The translations under genes were made by a program, and so were the position numbers. Below the pieces are notes generated by a model. That model saw only the letters and a program-made list of their open reading frames with translations, searched no databases and was not told the origin of the DNA. This document shows positions 23,610 through 37,770 of a stretch of 64,000 nt of DNA, piece by piece. Numbering within the stretch: position 1 is the first letter of the stretch; every line of letters begins with the position of its first letter. Source of the stretch: Wuchereria bancrofti (Eukaryota > Nematoda > Chromadorea > Rhabditida > Onchocercidae); NCBI GenBank assembly GCA_005281725.1, contig SSBO01000004.1, forward strand, positions 1,488,001-1,552,000, in the 5' to 3' direction.

Positions 23610-26600
23610 TTAGTCGGCTTTCGATTTAGTTTTCGGTTGTGACGATGGTAGCAGTGCTGAAGATCCGGACTTTTGGACATTCTGGATTTGGAAACTTTCA
23701 CCAAATTCATTGATGCGTGATTTATCCACCGGATAGAGATAACGTTGGTAGAGATAAATGACAAAAACTAGATCATCCCGGAAACAAGCGAGGCGATGAG
23801 ACGTCGGCATTGTGATAATAAATGCAAACATATCATCTATGAAAGTATTAAATGCCTGCAATTAATTACTTAATTTAGAGTTCTACGTCCCAAAATCATT
23901 ATCTTTCGAGATATACGGAAGTAACATAACAACAGCTAGTTTGAAATCGAATATCCAAATATGTAAACTATCAGCATAAGAGAACTCTAAAAGTTTCTGA
24001 AAAAATCCATAAGTTCTTAATTTGAACCTGTGAGCAATCTAGTAATCGTGTAACGTCTTATAACTATAATAATTTGATTGGTTTGCAATAATAAATCACG
24101 TTCTCATTAAAGACAGTAGTGGAAATAAAAAATAAAATGTTCAGTTAAGAATTAGTTTCAGTAGAAAACTTGAGATATTTTAAAGTTAAAAGTAAAGACT
24201 AGTGATTGGACACGAATCAATAAAAAGAAAGGAATATAATGCAAATGGTCCAACTGAGTTCTCATTAAAGTTTGAATATTTTTAATGTAAATGAAAAGAT
24301 GAAGCAGTTGAACTTTTACACAAGAAATTTTGCTAATTCAATTTAGATGCTCCTTTAAATTTATGTTCATATATTCCACAGACTAATTTTTTCTGCTTTA
24401 CCACTTTCTATCTATCCACTTTGTCATAAATGCCTTCAAAGTTCTCACCAAAAATTTGGTTCTCAACAAATAATTCTCAGAGCTATTATCAACCTAGGCT
24501 TTCTATCACCATCATTCAAAAAAAAAAAAAAAAATGCATAAATAATTTATACATACCTTATACATAAACGTTCTCCATGGAAGATGAGCAACTGATTTCA
24601 TACGATAATTAACAAACAATTGCGGTAGCATAAATAAAAATCCGAACGCATATACACCGTTAGCCATGCACTGAACCATCCAACTATACCATGACCTATG
24701 TGGGATGTATGCCAGGCTGGAATAAACTAAATATCATATTTGAATAGACATTTGGTATTGCAGTCCTTAATTATGTTATCGTCTGGATGTTTTTGAGTTC
24801 TTAAATCAAACAAGTGAACTTGAAAGATCACCAAATTCAGATGCAGAACAGGTCATAAGTGATGATAAATGATACCTATAAATGGCGCCACCTATACACA
24901 GCGGTGTAAGTAGAAAAATGAGATATTTCATTGCTTCTGAGTCAAATGATTCTGTTTCTATTTCTGCTGCAGTGGAGGTCCCAAATTGGAAATGTGGTAT
25001 ACCCTTTGACCAGTAAATTGAAATCTACAATAAATATACCAAATCTAACACTGTATTTGTTTTTATAATAATAAAGCATTTTAATTCAAATCAAGAGGAA
25101 AGATTACAAAGACAACGGTTTTGCTTCCATTAATTTGTTAAATACATATAGCGATTTCATCAAAAAAAAAAAATCAAGCGAGATATCACATATGCTAATT
25201 CCATCAGATTCATTAATTTAAAGCATAATCTTACTCAACTTGGGATACTTATCATTTCAATGCTAATATTTTAATAAAGTTCATCATTCACCAAACTTTT
25301 TAACCTCCAAATGCCTAGCAGTTATAGCAAAAACAGTCAATTGGGAAGCGAACAGATAAATTATTACTTTGGCAGATTTGGTTACTTTCCAGTATTCAAT
25401 AATACATCCAATAGCAGTGGGAATCGTTACCAGAAGGCTCGTATCTTCATCAAGAAGATATACAAATATTACTGACTGACTGAATGAACGCCATAAAACA
25501 GTTCTGAAAATGAATAAAATATAACTGTAGATTTTCATTAAAGTTACTTCTTTAGATAGCATTCTGAAAATTCTTTATAGTTAAAAACTTATTACCATAA
25601 TATAACGTCGAGTCAAATGTTAAGAAACACTCTTACCTTGTCGACAGACCGACCATACTTTTACGATTTCGCCAAAATGTTATGTCATTTTTGAATGCGA
25701 GCACATCAAATAACATATGCAAAGCAGCAACAAACATTGTCACAGCCAAAAAGTAAAAATTCGTGTCTACAAATATTCCCTTCACCTATAAAGAATCAAA
25801 AATAACTGAAAGCAAGTGAAGATTATAAAACTCATGAACGTCTCGTAAAATTCACTGAAAAAAATTTACAATAAAAGAATATAGCGACAGCTGACCTCGT
25901 CAACATCTTTGTCGCTAAAACCCATTCGCTTCAGTTGAGCAAGAGACGCTTGAGCAGTAATCAGCAAGCGCAATTTACCAATGGATATCGGCCGATACTG
26001 GATCCTCATCACGACGCTTTTTTGTTCCGGTTCTATCTGGAAAACAAATTATTGGACTAATTTATGACAACTCTTCAAAGAAAAAACAAAAAAAAGATCT
26101 TTCTCGTTACTCTGAATAAAACGTTTATTCAGAAAAGAAAGTTGGCTAGGGCGAAATAAGATGGAGTCCACCTGTATGAGATCCTTGGTAAGGAAACTCA
26201 ATTCATCGATATAAAATATTGGCCAATAATATGTTTGACCTTCTGAAACATAACTGATTTCAAAAACTTCAAACATATAGATTTGTGCAGAGGAAACTTT
26301 ATCCGATTTTTTGTGTCGATTATTAAAAATAACTAGGCGAATAACTTGCCATTATTATTTACATAGAAACAGTTTGCATGGCAGTGATACCTCTCTTATG
26401 TGTCCAACTAAACAATATACCAATCATTACGAAAAAAATTTCAGTTATCTGGAACGCAAATTACATCGATACTAAATTAGAAATTAAATGCAAATACAGC
26501 AGATTCTGTTAATAGATGAAAAATTCTTTGATAACTGAAGACTTCAATTAAGAAATACCCTTGTGGAAAAACTGCATATGGTGATAGATTTCACCAGGAA

Positions 26601-28078
26601 GGGCACGTAAATCAAATTTAGGCGATTCAGCCACAATCGTTAATGGTAGTTTGCTACGAAAATGTGTGACTGGTGTTCCTTCTTCACGTAACTGAACACA
26701 ATAAAACTTTCATTCTTTGATTTTCATAGAATATAGCGAACAAATAAAATTAAATCGTTTAAAATTCTGATAAAGTTTCCCGCTGAACAGAAAATTTCTT
26801 AAGCATTTTCGTAAATTCATTTGGTTTCACACCCTCATAGGAAATCGTTGATAGAATACCAAAGAAGAAAAGTTGAAACCTGATCTATAGATCTACTAGC
26901 TTCTTTATTTCTCCTTCGTTTTTCTTCAGCTTCTGCAATCAATCGAAATGTTTCTGCTTGGGGAATTTGGTATGTTGTTACACGAACTGTTTGTATTATT
27001 TGCCAAGATGACTATAAAATAGTAGAATCTCAACACGCAAACATCTATCGTATCTAAAATGCAAATTCTCTATCTGGAAAACCAAATTTAGTCACTTACT
27101 ATACATACATTTATACTACAATAGAGACAAATATATTATTTTTTATTCAAAACCATCGATTAATAATCACTGAACTGAACTGAGAAAAGGAACGTTAAGG
27201 GCTACATATACAAAACTATCATTTTGTATTCGTTAAGCTGCACTATTAAAGTAAAAACGTCAAACTAATAATCATAATTCAATTCAAGACTGTAAACACA
27301 TTTCTAACAATGTGCTATATACTTGGTAAGGATCCTGATGCTTATGCTCTGCTGGTAGCAAAAAGCAGTGTAAATATAATGAGCCATTGTTACGCGTGTG
27401 TTCTGGAAGATCCACATGTACCTGACATGAAAACTATTAGTGAAAGAACTGAAATGAATATACTATATCGGAAGATGGAAAATATTTTAATAAGCTAAAA
27501 AGCTGCCAATAATAGCAGAAAAAGCAGAATTACTAAAGAAAAAGAAAAATTGAGCAAGCCCTACATAACAGCTGCTGCTTCACGTACTCACTAACATTTA
27601 AAACGCGCAATAATTTAGATCCTTAAGAAGCTCAAAACTTACTTCCCTTTCCATGACTTCATCGATATCCAGAAATGCTATCTGATGAATGATTTTTCCA
27701 TAATTCTCTTTGGCACGAGAATTCACGGATGCATAAATACGAAACTGTAGCGGGGGCCACTCAGCACTCACTGCGTCTCTTTGGATCATTGGCTGGAATA
27801 AATTACGTAAGCCTAGAAATTATCTCCTTTTTCATTTCCTTTCCAATCTATTTGAAAAGCAATCTTTTTCCTTCTTGTCCAGTCCTTTGAAAATGCCATT
27901 CATCAAAAAACGGCAAAGAGGAAAGAAAGACAACGAAACTAACAATTAAGCATTCCTTGTCATCTTGATTTTGCTTGCATAACGGTGGATGAAATAATGT
28001 ATATATTGAGTGCATCGAATGGGCAATATACATAACAAAGATTATTGTGGCCACACTTGTTAAAGATAGCTTGAACAT
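23610..28078 (-). CDS. clptm1l: CLPTM1L/CRR9 family multipass ER membrane protein
   Basis: Human CLPTM1L is reported to act as an endoplasmic-reticulum scramblase for glucosaminyl-phosphatidylinositol in GPI-anchor synthesis. Exons (minus strand): 28078-27944, 27792-27643, 27421-27323, 27011-26880, 26691-26559, 26242-26172, 26036-25896, 25785-25637, 25503-25368, 25024-24876, 24716-24557, 23855-23610. Phases agree and give 566 residues, close to the human length. The first exon encodes a signal-anchor ([16 protein letters not shown]). A lumenal region with [18 protein letters not shown] follows. The multipass half carries [63 protein letters not shown] and the very conserved [20 protein letters not shown], with FRDD and [17 protein letters not shown] near the end. 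The paralogue CLPTM1 is less similar in the first third, so CLPTM1L is preferred. Confidence 0.93.
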
Positions 28079-29428
28079 ATTTCAAGTTTCTCTTTTAGAT
28101 AACAGTACAAGTCTGAAATTTGCAGAATTATTTAAAATTATTAAATAGTTGATGCTGTTTTGCACAAAACATATTTTTAATTATTGATGAAGAATTCTAA
28201 TGGAGAAAAATTAAATTATATTTCCATTACTTCCATCGCTCTTTTCACCGATGGAAAAACCGCAATCAAGAATGAGAAATTCTGATTCTCACATCACAAT
28301 AATTGTTCAGAAAAAAAGGCTAAAGAACTAAATTTCTAAAAATTGCAAAGTCAGAGAACGAAAGAGCAATAGACAATTGAAAGAAATAACTTCTCGAAGA
28401 TACCCAATGAATTCCATACAAATTTCAATTTAGAAAATGAAACAAAGTGCACAAGACTGATTGCTGCCAAGGGGACGCCATTTAAGGATGAAGCACACAT
28501 CGTACGCCGAAAATCAGGCGATGGTAGAGAGTGGAACATTTCTACGGGTTTGTGAGGCAGCATCTGAGCAAAACCTTCCTTTCTCCGCAACCTGCCACTT
28601 AAATTCATTTGAGCCTTGTAACTGTGATATTCCGATCAACAAGTTCACGATATATACGACCCAGAAGGCATGCTAAACATAAAAGTCAAAACTGTTGGTC
28701 TCTTCGCTGAATGATAGTAATGTTTTCGTAATTATTGTCAAAGGCTTCACATTTCTGCCGAGTAATTGGTAATATCCTATTTTGAGTAAACAGTACAAAG
28801 TTGATGAAAAGATTGATAAAGAATATTCATCCTTTTTTTGTAACATGATAACACTCAATTAAATAGCTGAAATAAGAATCCTTTTCTTTTATCGTCAATA
28901 ATATACAATCATAAAGAATATGACAGAAAAGAAAATTTTAAGCATCAAAATTATGGTAGTCTATAACATTAGTGTATATGGAAACCAATATGGGTATTTT
29001 ATTGAGAATGCCTTTTCTTGTGACCAAATTTTGCCATGAAAGATTATTTTCAAATACTTATCTCAAAACCCAGCAATTATTAGATGTTGAAATAATAACG
29101 TCAGTATAATGAGAATTGCTGAGCAGCAACTGAGACATATATAAACGCCATCTTTGATGTCACTGACAGTAAAAATACCTATAACATTAGTGATACAGCT
29201 TCAACAAACGGTAAACGAGCGCAAAACAGGATGAATATATAAATGAGCCTATAGATAAAAACGCAACAACGACACACATGTTGAATTCTAGACGAAATTT
29301 TTGAATTGAAAAAAAAAGGATTTCTGAGTACAAAGCAATATTAGCACATGATAATCCTTAACATTAAAACTAATGTGAGGTAAGTCTTGCTGAGAAAAAC
29401 CTAGCATATTACAAATTTTGTATCCACA
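28079..29428. other. Spacer between CLPTM1L and RNase H2A genes
   Basis: This 1.35-kb stretch holds the upstream region of CLPTM1L and the 3' flank of RNase H2A, both on the minus strand. A short minus-strand frame (28351-28608) has no detectable family and no splice partners. No RNA gene was recognised. Confidence 0.55.
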
Positions 29429-31643
29429 TTAAAAATCTGAACACTTTAATATATTTGAAAGATAACGATCGGCGAAAAACCGACTTTTCATTGAATACTT
29501 TTTTCCACTAGAACATGGTTTAAAGAACGATGTTATAGTGCTGCCGGGTGCATTTTCTGCATTACTCCTGAAATCAAAAATAAATGCATTAGTTTTCAAA
29601 AACTTATTTACTTCCAAAATGCTTACTCTTGCTGACTTTTAAAGGAAAAAAGAGCTTTTCGATTGCCATAACACCATAATATCGAGTTTTTGAAATTCCT
29701 CTCAAATTATGTATTCATCATCGAATTGTTATTGCAGAAATGCAAATACCATTTACATTTCACTGCCTTTCTTTGTAACAAAACTTCGGCTGTCTTCCAA
29801 CTGAATCGCACCAAATTTGGGTACCCAAACACTTGATCAACTGCATCCAACAAAAAATTCTTTGTATTCGGATCTAAATCAAAGTCGTTCATGAGTGCTA
29901 ATAAAATAAGCCATTGTTCAGAGTATGCGCCACAAAAATTACACCTCCAGGATAACCACTTCCATATCCCCCTGGCAGCACGTTGACAATGCCCTCTGGA
30001 AACGTCCAGTTTCGTAAAGCTCTGTCACGCTTAACCTAAAATAAATTAAAATAATCAAAAATGAGCTGTCTATAGAAGCAAATCAAGTAAAAGAATTTGT
30101 CGTTAGAAAAATAAATTAACGACTATGAAAAACTGTCACAAATTAAAAAGATATGTCGAACTTTAAACACGGAATAATGGGATGGAGCGAATCATCACAG
30201 AAAATGGGTGCTCACAAAAACACTTATAATACTGCACCATAACACCACGAGTTTAAGAAATTTTAAACTACAAATAAGGAAAATACGCAAAAATTTTAAA
30301 TAAAAATTTTAATCACCAAAAAAAAAAATCACTAAAATAGGCTCGAACCAAACTAAAACTTAAATTGCTGGGATCAGGCAGAAAGATTACTTTTGCAATG
30401 ATTGAAGCAGCACTGACAATTGGAAATTTAGCATCCGCTTTTTCCGATACAATAATTTGCATGTCTGGGAATTTCTTGTGCAGCATAGCCTGGTATGGAC
30501 CTTTCGGTCCAACTGTGTCAACATAAACCTAAAAAGTGTTAGTTCGAAACTAAAGCAATTCTTTTTATTCACTCGAATATCCTATATATTTCGAGAAACA
30601 TTCTATAATATCAGTATTACATTTCAGTTACAGAACATCTTTTTCTGATAGTATCAATTGCAACTTGCTATTGATGAAACAAATGAAATCCACACTAACC
30701 TCCACAACATTTATATTATTTTCGACTGCTAATTTCAACAATTCTGTAGCACAATCATGTGACAATTTATTTAGTGAATATTTTGTTCGACGTAACATCG
30801 CAGCGCTAATCATTTGCGCCGATATTGAACGACATGCATATCCAAATACCTGAAATAATAAAACTTTTGCTCTGATTAGTAATACATCTATTTGAATAAA
30901 TGTAATGCTTTTCTGTGATTTTGGAGTACCATTAAAAAGCAGATACTTCTTTTTATTAATTTATAATACCACTGCTAACCTCATTTCAAACAACGAAAAT
31001 ATTTTTACAAATTAAATCTCTCTTTTAAATTGTTACTTTATTGAACTTAAAAAAAATCCATCATATTCATCTATAAAAAAGACAATTCGTGAATGAAAAT
31101 AGGGAATTCCAGGAAGAACATGAAACAAAGGGAAATATAACCTCCGACATATTGCTTCCCTTCATCCTTTCAAAAATCTCTTCACGTTTTGCCTCAGTTA
31201 AAACCTTTGAATCGTCGATCCCTATAATAAAAATGACTTTAGAAACAGATTACGGAATTAAAAAAATGAGAAGTCATTATCAAGGACTTATAATCGCATA
31301 ACAGGAAATCTGCAACAATTTCTAAAGGAAAGTTATTAAGCTACGTGATATCCTAATAAGTGTAGTATTATGCTGAATTGCCCAAAATTCAAACCACGCG
31401 CAGAGTAAAAAACTTCATACAATGGAATAAGACATACGAAACAAACGAACCCATCCTGGTCAACATATTTTCATTATTTACCAGTGTAACAGCACATGCG
31501 TAGACCATCGGCCCAAGAACTGGTCCACGTCCAGCTTCATCAATGCCAATTGTACAGGGCATGCTTGAACCGAAATTCTTGAAATTATCGCTGAATTCCG
31601 TAACTGCCTCGACAACTGTTGGTTTAACTTGCGCAGAGGTCAT
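29429..31643 (-). CDS. rnh-2: Ribonuclease H2 catalytic subunit A
   Basis: RNase HII-type nuclease that incises DNA 5' of misincorporated ribonucleotides and degrades RNA-DNA hybrids in the nucleus. Seven minus-strand exons: 31643-31451, 31221-31142, 30849-30700, 30528-30391, 30035-29945, 29897-29750, 29567-29429. Phases agree, giving 312 residues (human about 299). The first exon has the active-site motif [16 protein letters not shown] with catalytic D35 and E36. Exon 4 gives VDTVGP with D145 and [18 protein letters not shown] with D173, completing the DEDD set. Exon 5 carries YGSGYP, whose tyrosine recognises the RNA-DNA junction. [14 protein letters not shown] and a C-terminal ITSFF-PCSSG segment resemble the eukaryotic tail. 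The junction after YGSGYP adds a few residues compared with human and is the least certain splice. An AG precedes the ATG closely (31659-31658), so trans-splicing is possible. Confidence 0.93.
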
Positions 31644-32305
31644 CTCCCCAAAAATGTCCTAGATGCGACGAAATTTGTGAACCCACGAGAAAATATTTTA
31701 CTGAATCCGATCCTTCATACAATAAAGCATACATTATTAAAATATAAGCGACAACTATCTCTAACTGAATATCTCACATTACCTTCCTATCACGGAACGA
31801 CTCTTAATTCCCCAGTCTTATACCGGTGCTGAGCAGTCGGTAACTACTTTCTCAACTTTAAAACTCGGAAATTCCTGCCAGCCAAATTTGAGATATGAAA
31901 TATTCTGATAATTTCAACATGCTTCGAGCAAAACTATTTCCTAGAGATTCAAAATGTAAAACAATTGAAAAAGAGTATTTCTTACTTCGCATTTCTAGAA
32001 AAGTTAAAATAAATGACTGATAAAAACAAGAATATCGAGATGAATGGCGATAGCTTCAAACGATAAAAAAACGTATATTGAAATAAGAACAATTTATTAA
32101 CGATGAGAAAAAAGATATGCAAAACTTCACAACCACTGCACAGATTAGAATAGAACTAATCTATAAACGTTGTTAATTATACAGATCCCGTGCTGAATTT
32201 AAATTTTAAGTTCTAGTCGAAGAGAATATAAATTAAAAAAATCCTTCTACGTCACATCACCTACATTTATACATTTATATCAACTATATACATTTCTATC
32301 AGATG
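31644..32305. other. Spacer between RNase H2A and CCDC93 genes
   Basis: These 662 bases lie between the CCDC93 stop and the RNase H2A start, both on the minus strand. They contain the CCDC93 3' end and the RNase H2A upstream region. No gene or structured element was recognised. Confidence 0.55.
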
Positions 32306-35300
32306 TTAACCTTCCATTTTCCGCCTTAGCTCCTCATTTTCATAGCAAGCCTGCAAATACAAAGAAATGAGAAGCTGGACAAATAAGCAAAAATTAAATA
32401 AGCTTGATTTCTTTTCAGCAACATGAAAATTGAATCCAAAAATATTTTCATTGTAAAGACTGAAAGATTCTAGTAATGGGAGAATAAAACTCTTAGGTAA
32501 GAACTACTCAGTTACTGGAATAACAACAGTAAAATACGAGAAATTTCAGATATCACCCCACTAATATCCCAGAGTTCATAGTTAACTTACATTAATGTTA
32601 CAGCCAAAAAAGAGCACTAACAACAATGTTCCAATTTCTTGATACTTTCCTTTACCTCAACTTTAAGACTGAATGCAACCTTAAAGTCTTACCATAGTGG
32701 TTATAAAACTTTGAGAACTAACATTTTTGAAATCATCAACTGTTTTGTAATACAAACGCTCTTTCTCCAACAAATACTGATATTCTTCATATAATTTGTC
32801 CCTTTTTGCTTGCAGTTCATTTTGCTTCGTTGATATCTATGGAAATATTAGCTGTAGGTAACGAAATTAATAAAAACTTGAAAAATTAAACGAACAGATT
32901 AAAATCAACCTATTTTAAACATAAGTCCTGTCATCTTTCTTTCGTAAATATTTCCTTTGAAGAACATTATCTTTAGTTGCAAGATTTTGAATAAATATAA
33001 ACGCATAAACCCAGCATGTGAAACTATTCTAGATAGTGTAGCAAACCTTATCAAGAGCAGCATCAACACCTTTCAATATTTTCTGCAAATTCTCAACAAA
33101 TGAGTCTTTGTAGCTTTGCTTCGATGTCCTACAATGTATAAATTGGCTTATTAATAATGCTGACAATGACGTTTATGAATTCCCTATCTCTGAATGAAAA
33201 GTTTATAAATGAGCAGCAAAAAATCAAAAGATTACAAATCTTGGATGTCGTCGATATTGTTCAGCATGTCAACTTCTTTTTTCATAAACGTTTTGATATC
33301 AACCAAAGTATTATGCAAAATATAAAACTGCTTCGTTTCTCGATGTTTACTTGCCACTGTAATTTTCAAAATCTTTCGCAGGAAATATTTGGAAAAAAGT
33401 ATATAGTACATCATAAAAATTCGTTAAGCATAAAAACATTCAATTGAGGGATAAGCGGTTATAAAAATCCATTTTCCCAAAATAACTTTTAGGATATATC
33501 TTTCTTCAAACAACAAACTTTGATTATAAAGCTCAATAATTCTACGCTGATACTGGCTGATTTCAATTTGAGCTGGAACATTATCGAGCATGCGTTGCTG
33601 TGCTGCAATCTGTCGATTTAAATCTGCTAACTCCAACCGAACATTTATTAGATGTTGGTCCGCTTCCAGGCTTGCATTTCGCACCGAATCGCTACCATCC
33701 TTCAACACATTCAGGAGATAATTTTAATTTATGAAGAGATATTTAAACCATTAGTTAAAATTTTCAAAAAAATTTACTTCTCCCTCTGTAGGTCCTACTG
33801 TTTTCAGTCGCTGAAGGACTACATCCAGTTCCCGTAGTTCATTTCGACAGTTTGCTTTGAAATCCATTTCTCGCTTATAAATCTCATCATGTTCAACCAG
33901 CAGATGTTTCAGCCTCTCTACAGTTCTGAAAAGAAATCTAAATAAGAACTGACAACGACTGCGAATAATTCAGAAATGTGATCCGAAGAGAAAAAGGAAT
34001 TTGAAAAAGTGGTACAGTTGATAAACACAACAAATTTCAAAATTTGTATCCTACTCCACACCACTATTGTTAACCAGTTGTTCAAATTCTGCAATTCTCT
34101 CGTTGATTTCATCCATCTCTTGCAGTTGAGCTTCCTTCCTCTCTTGAAGAATTTTTAACGAATCATCCAAAAGTCTATCTTCTTCTTTGAGCTAAAAAAC
34201 CACAATAATCATTTGTTATGAAACAGACAATCAGCCTGATCTCGCTAACAGAGAACAATAGAAAACTAACTTCCATTAATTCTTTTTCTACTACAGACGT
34301 GCTTCGCTGATATCGTTGAACAAAACCGATCTAGAAATATATTTTATAGGAGAAATTCAAAGAGATATAACTACAAAAAGTGTAAGTGTAAGAATTTGAT
34401 ATATTAAGCTTATAAATCACCTCCTTTTTTAAACCGTCAGCATCAAAGTCCGACACATCAATGATTTGAGCCAGTGTTTTCGATGATAGACGTTGATTCG
34501 TTGGCTGAATTTGAGTCTGTGACAATTGCATGAGAAGTTGATCGATCTTCTGCAATCCCATGCCGTTAGATTTTTATCTGTTACGTGGATAAAAAAATAC
34601 TCATTCAACTTGTTACCACAGTGTGGATCCTCACAGGTATCTCAGTTATGTTAGGAACCAGTAACAAAGTATTTAACTTATTTGAATTAATTCCACAAAA
34701 AAAGTGAAATCCCTAACATTTCCTTCAAGTGTAATTCAATAATAACAGGTTTTTCATAACAGTTTTTTAAGTAATTCAACATGTTAATAAACTGATGATT
34801 CATCTGTTCACAGTCTTACCATATTTTCATCTCCTTTGGTGTCCCCACACCATTTAATGCTTTCCTGAACTGGTATATCACAGACATCTCTCCTGCATTA
34901 GTTCATCCATTAAAACTATCGACACATGGTATTAACACTGTGAAAATGTAATTTTAAAAAGACTTTTGTTCCATCACCATACTGGTTTGTTCTTATCGAA
35001 ATGATAAGACGAACCAGCCGTATTCCAATAAAGTACAACGAATATCGGTCCGCAAATCCGGTGATTTGACATCGCCCTTCCGTTTATAAATGCGTTGGGG
35101 TGGACATTTCGCTTTCACACTACGACAGTTGTTTAAAAAAATATTTCTTTGTTTCTCCGTGTATTTATCCTGAAAGCTTACACATGAAAATTGCAAACTT
35201 CAACAAGTAAATTGTTTGAAAATTATTTCAGAAAGAAATTTTTAGGGACAACAATAGAACATGACCTTTGAAAAACGGAATCGTTGAGCGAACTGATATA

Positions 35301-36796
35301 TAGCATGATTTCGTATACTATTACCATACTGCTCTTTCGCACGAACAGCTTCTCTAACAAGCCACTGAATATTTAGGTTTAATTAACTTCCAGAAAGTGA
35401 AATGAGTATTCAGTTGTTATAAAAATGACGAGTTCCAGTTCTTTCTTGCACCGCTACCGATATTTTGACGAGTTTTGATTTTTATAACTATTAAATGGTC
35501 TTACCATTTTGTGGTTTGATCTATTGATGCAAAAATCAAGAGATTTACCTGAACAACAGGAAAGATATGAATATAATCAAGGCCTTGAATTTGATATGGT
35601 TCAATGGTATAAGGACATTTCAACTGAGGTAACACTTCCACCACTTTTTCAGTTAAAGCTCTGAAAGAAAATTAAATCTAGAAGAGAATTTGGTGATCCT
35701 ATTAAGATGTACATTTCCTTAATAAATGTTCTATATTTCTTAACTTTAAAAAATTGATTTTCGTCCGCCGGTTATTGTAATAAACGGTTATTTTTGCTCC
35801 ATCATTATAATGTGTATTGAAGTGAAATTGCCTAAATGAGCTCTCAATTCGATACAGCAATAGTAATACCAACATCTTCTGACCAATGGTTGCATTTTCA
35901 CAGTAAAACAGATCAATATCAACTACATGGTTGCATGACGTTATACACCATACTATTCCACCGATCACCTGCAATTTCAATCTTTTCTGGAAGTTTAGCT
36001 ATCATATTTTACTTCACCAATTATTTTCAATAAGTCCAGAAAATTCAGACTAAGAAATCCTGTAATGGTTTTTGAAATACAATGGAAAGCTCTAATCCGT
36101 GCAATGAAAAGTGATTTCTAAAATGGCAAACTTATTTCTTTCGTAGATTTAAAGAAATTGTTAAATCGTTGAAACTGATTATTAAGGTTCCGGGATTTTC
36201 ACAAAACTAGAAGCTTTTAAAAAAGGACTAACTGAAATAAATATTAAATATTTGGTCCCTCCATAAATACAAAATGGTTTTCGAAAATTTTGGAATTTAA
36301 TAAAAATTATTGTGGTCAAAAGGATAATTAAAGTTATATTCCTAGCTTTAAGGTGATTTTAAAATGTAATGTCAAAAAACCAAATTCCACAAACTTTATC
36401 GAAATGAGGAAGTGATTTGATGCGGGCCCGAAAATAGCCGGCAGCAACGAGTAAATCAATGATATCTTGCAATTTTAGCAGTTGTTCTTCATCCTCACGT
36501 ATATCAAACTAGAATTTAAAACCGTCAAGTAATGATTTGTTTACCCCATATATCAACCTGAATTCGGTCTTACACGATTAGGTACTCGAGTCTTTTAAGC
36601 TATTTGTTAAAGGTCAGGTTTGGGATAAGAAGACGGGTAGCGCTGGATTCTCTTTTATAGTTTCTTTTAAGGTAATTCAAATTTATGGTTCAATTTACTA
36701 CATATGTCTATGTAAACTGAAAAGACAGCAAGAAAAAACAACTAAATGGGTTACACGTAGATAGAAATAATGACATACTTCTCTAATAGGTGTCAT
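32306..36796 (-). CDS. ccdc93: CCDC93, CCC-complex subunit
   Basis: CCDC93 pairs with CCDC22 and the COMMD proteins in the CCC complex, which works with Retriever and WASH to recycle endosomal cargo. Exons (minus): 36796-36779, 36508-36395, 35968-35874, 35660-35549, 35364-35266, 35169-35015, 34892-34820, 34549-34421, 34330-34271, 34191-34055, 33925-33778, 33699-33519, 33356-33236, 33128-33047, 32836-32723, 32350-32306. Phases close throughout, giving about 560 residues (human 631). The N-terminal calponin-homology-like region matches strongly: [72 protein letters not shown] and [16 protein letters not shown]. Next comes [15 protein letters not shown] with RCTLLEYG, then a long coiled coil including [19 protein letters not shown] and [17 protein letters not shown]. 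The first coding exon (six codons) and the linker exons at 34892-34820 and 34330-34271 are inferred mainly from splice phase. Confidence 0.92.
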
Positions 36797-37601
36797 ATTG
36801 AAACCACTAATTTTCGCAGTGTAACGAGATGTAATCTTTACAATGAATAAAGCAGAGAATCTGAAATACATTTAAATGAAGAACTTTCTGCGTGTATTAG
36901 GGAGCATTTAAAACAAGACAGAACAACCCAACAGGTAGGATTAAAATTAGATTTCACGTCGATCTCCCCACCCCAACTAAGCCCACCAAGCGGGAGAGAT
37001 TATACATTCACCAACAGACATTCCTACCTCATCATTTTTAACGCGGTCCTCCCTCACTTGTTATTACAACTGATGCGATGACACCTGCACGGATAAGAGA
37101 TGAAGTCTTAAGTATTGATGTCACCGTTTTTCATTCAGTTTGTTCTAACATTTATGGCTCCCATCTTGAAAACTAAATGCAAACAAAACAAAATTCTTGA
37201 GAATTTGTTGTGACTATCATCCCTTGCTTCATTTATTGGAAATCTTTTCTTCTCTCGGATACTAATCTGAAATGAAAGAAAAGATGATATCATATCACGG
37301 TTGCAAGCTAACAGTGCGAATTTGTTCCACAGTCTTATCAATTTCTTCTACTTAAGCTCATTTACAAAATAATCATTTCCAAATGATTTTCAGATAGTAA
37401 ATGTGAAATAATGATTGAGGGTTCAGCTTACAGATTGTATTTGCTTATATTAAATGTTAATGTTTAGTTATTACTCTCTCTCTAATAATACTTCTTAATT
37501 TTCTTCTAGAGGATAGTAAAATGTCTAACCGTCAAGCTAGTCAGTAGTTCACTTTTTCTCAGCAAATGTAATTATCATAATCAGCTTATGTTGTTTTGAT
37601 A

Positions 37602-37770
37602 ATAAAAAGGAATTTTAATATTCTATTCGCTGAATTCGAAAGGAATATTCATTTAAGAACATAGTTTCTAGTATATATTTTCAGAATTCTCAATAGGTAG
37701 AGAAGAAACTCCTATTAAATTTTATATATGTAATAGGGGCTATACTATAAAAAGGAATTTTAATGTTCTA
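37602..37770. repeat. Short direct repeat, two copies
   Basis: ATAAAAAGGAATTTTAATAT followed by TCTA begins near 37602. A copy differing at one base begins near 37748. The copies are about 146 bp apart, with no flanking similarity seen. Confidence 0.7.

Larger units (their letters stand above)
23459..30250. repeat. Dispersed 20-nt exact repeat (23459-23478 and 30231-30250)
   Basis: ACTGCACCATAACACCACGA occurs once just beyond the CLPTM1L stop codon and once inside an RNase H2A intron. A shorter relative, GCCATAACACCATAAT, lies near 29667 in another RNase H2A intron. The copies are followed by A-rich sequence. They may be ends of an unrecognised mobile element. Confidence 0.6.

Noticed and set aside
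28351..28608. 85-codon minus-strand open frame upstream of CLPTM1L
   Set aside because: Could be an unannotated upstream exon, but CLPTM1L already starts with its family-typical signal-anchor at 28078 and nothing joins in phase.
28079..32305. CCDC93, RNase H2A and CLPTM1L as one operon
   Set aside because: Same strand and order are suggestive, but gaps of 662 and 1350 bp are far wider than the roughly 100 bp typical of nematode operons, and no clear SL2-type signals were seen.
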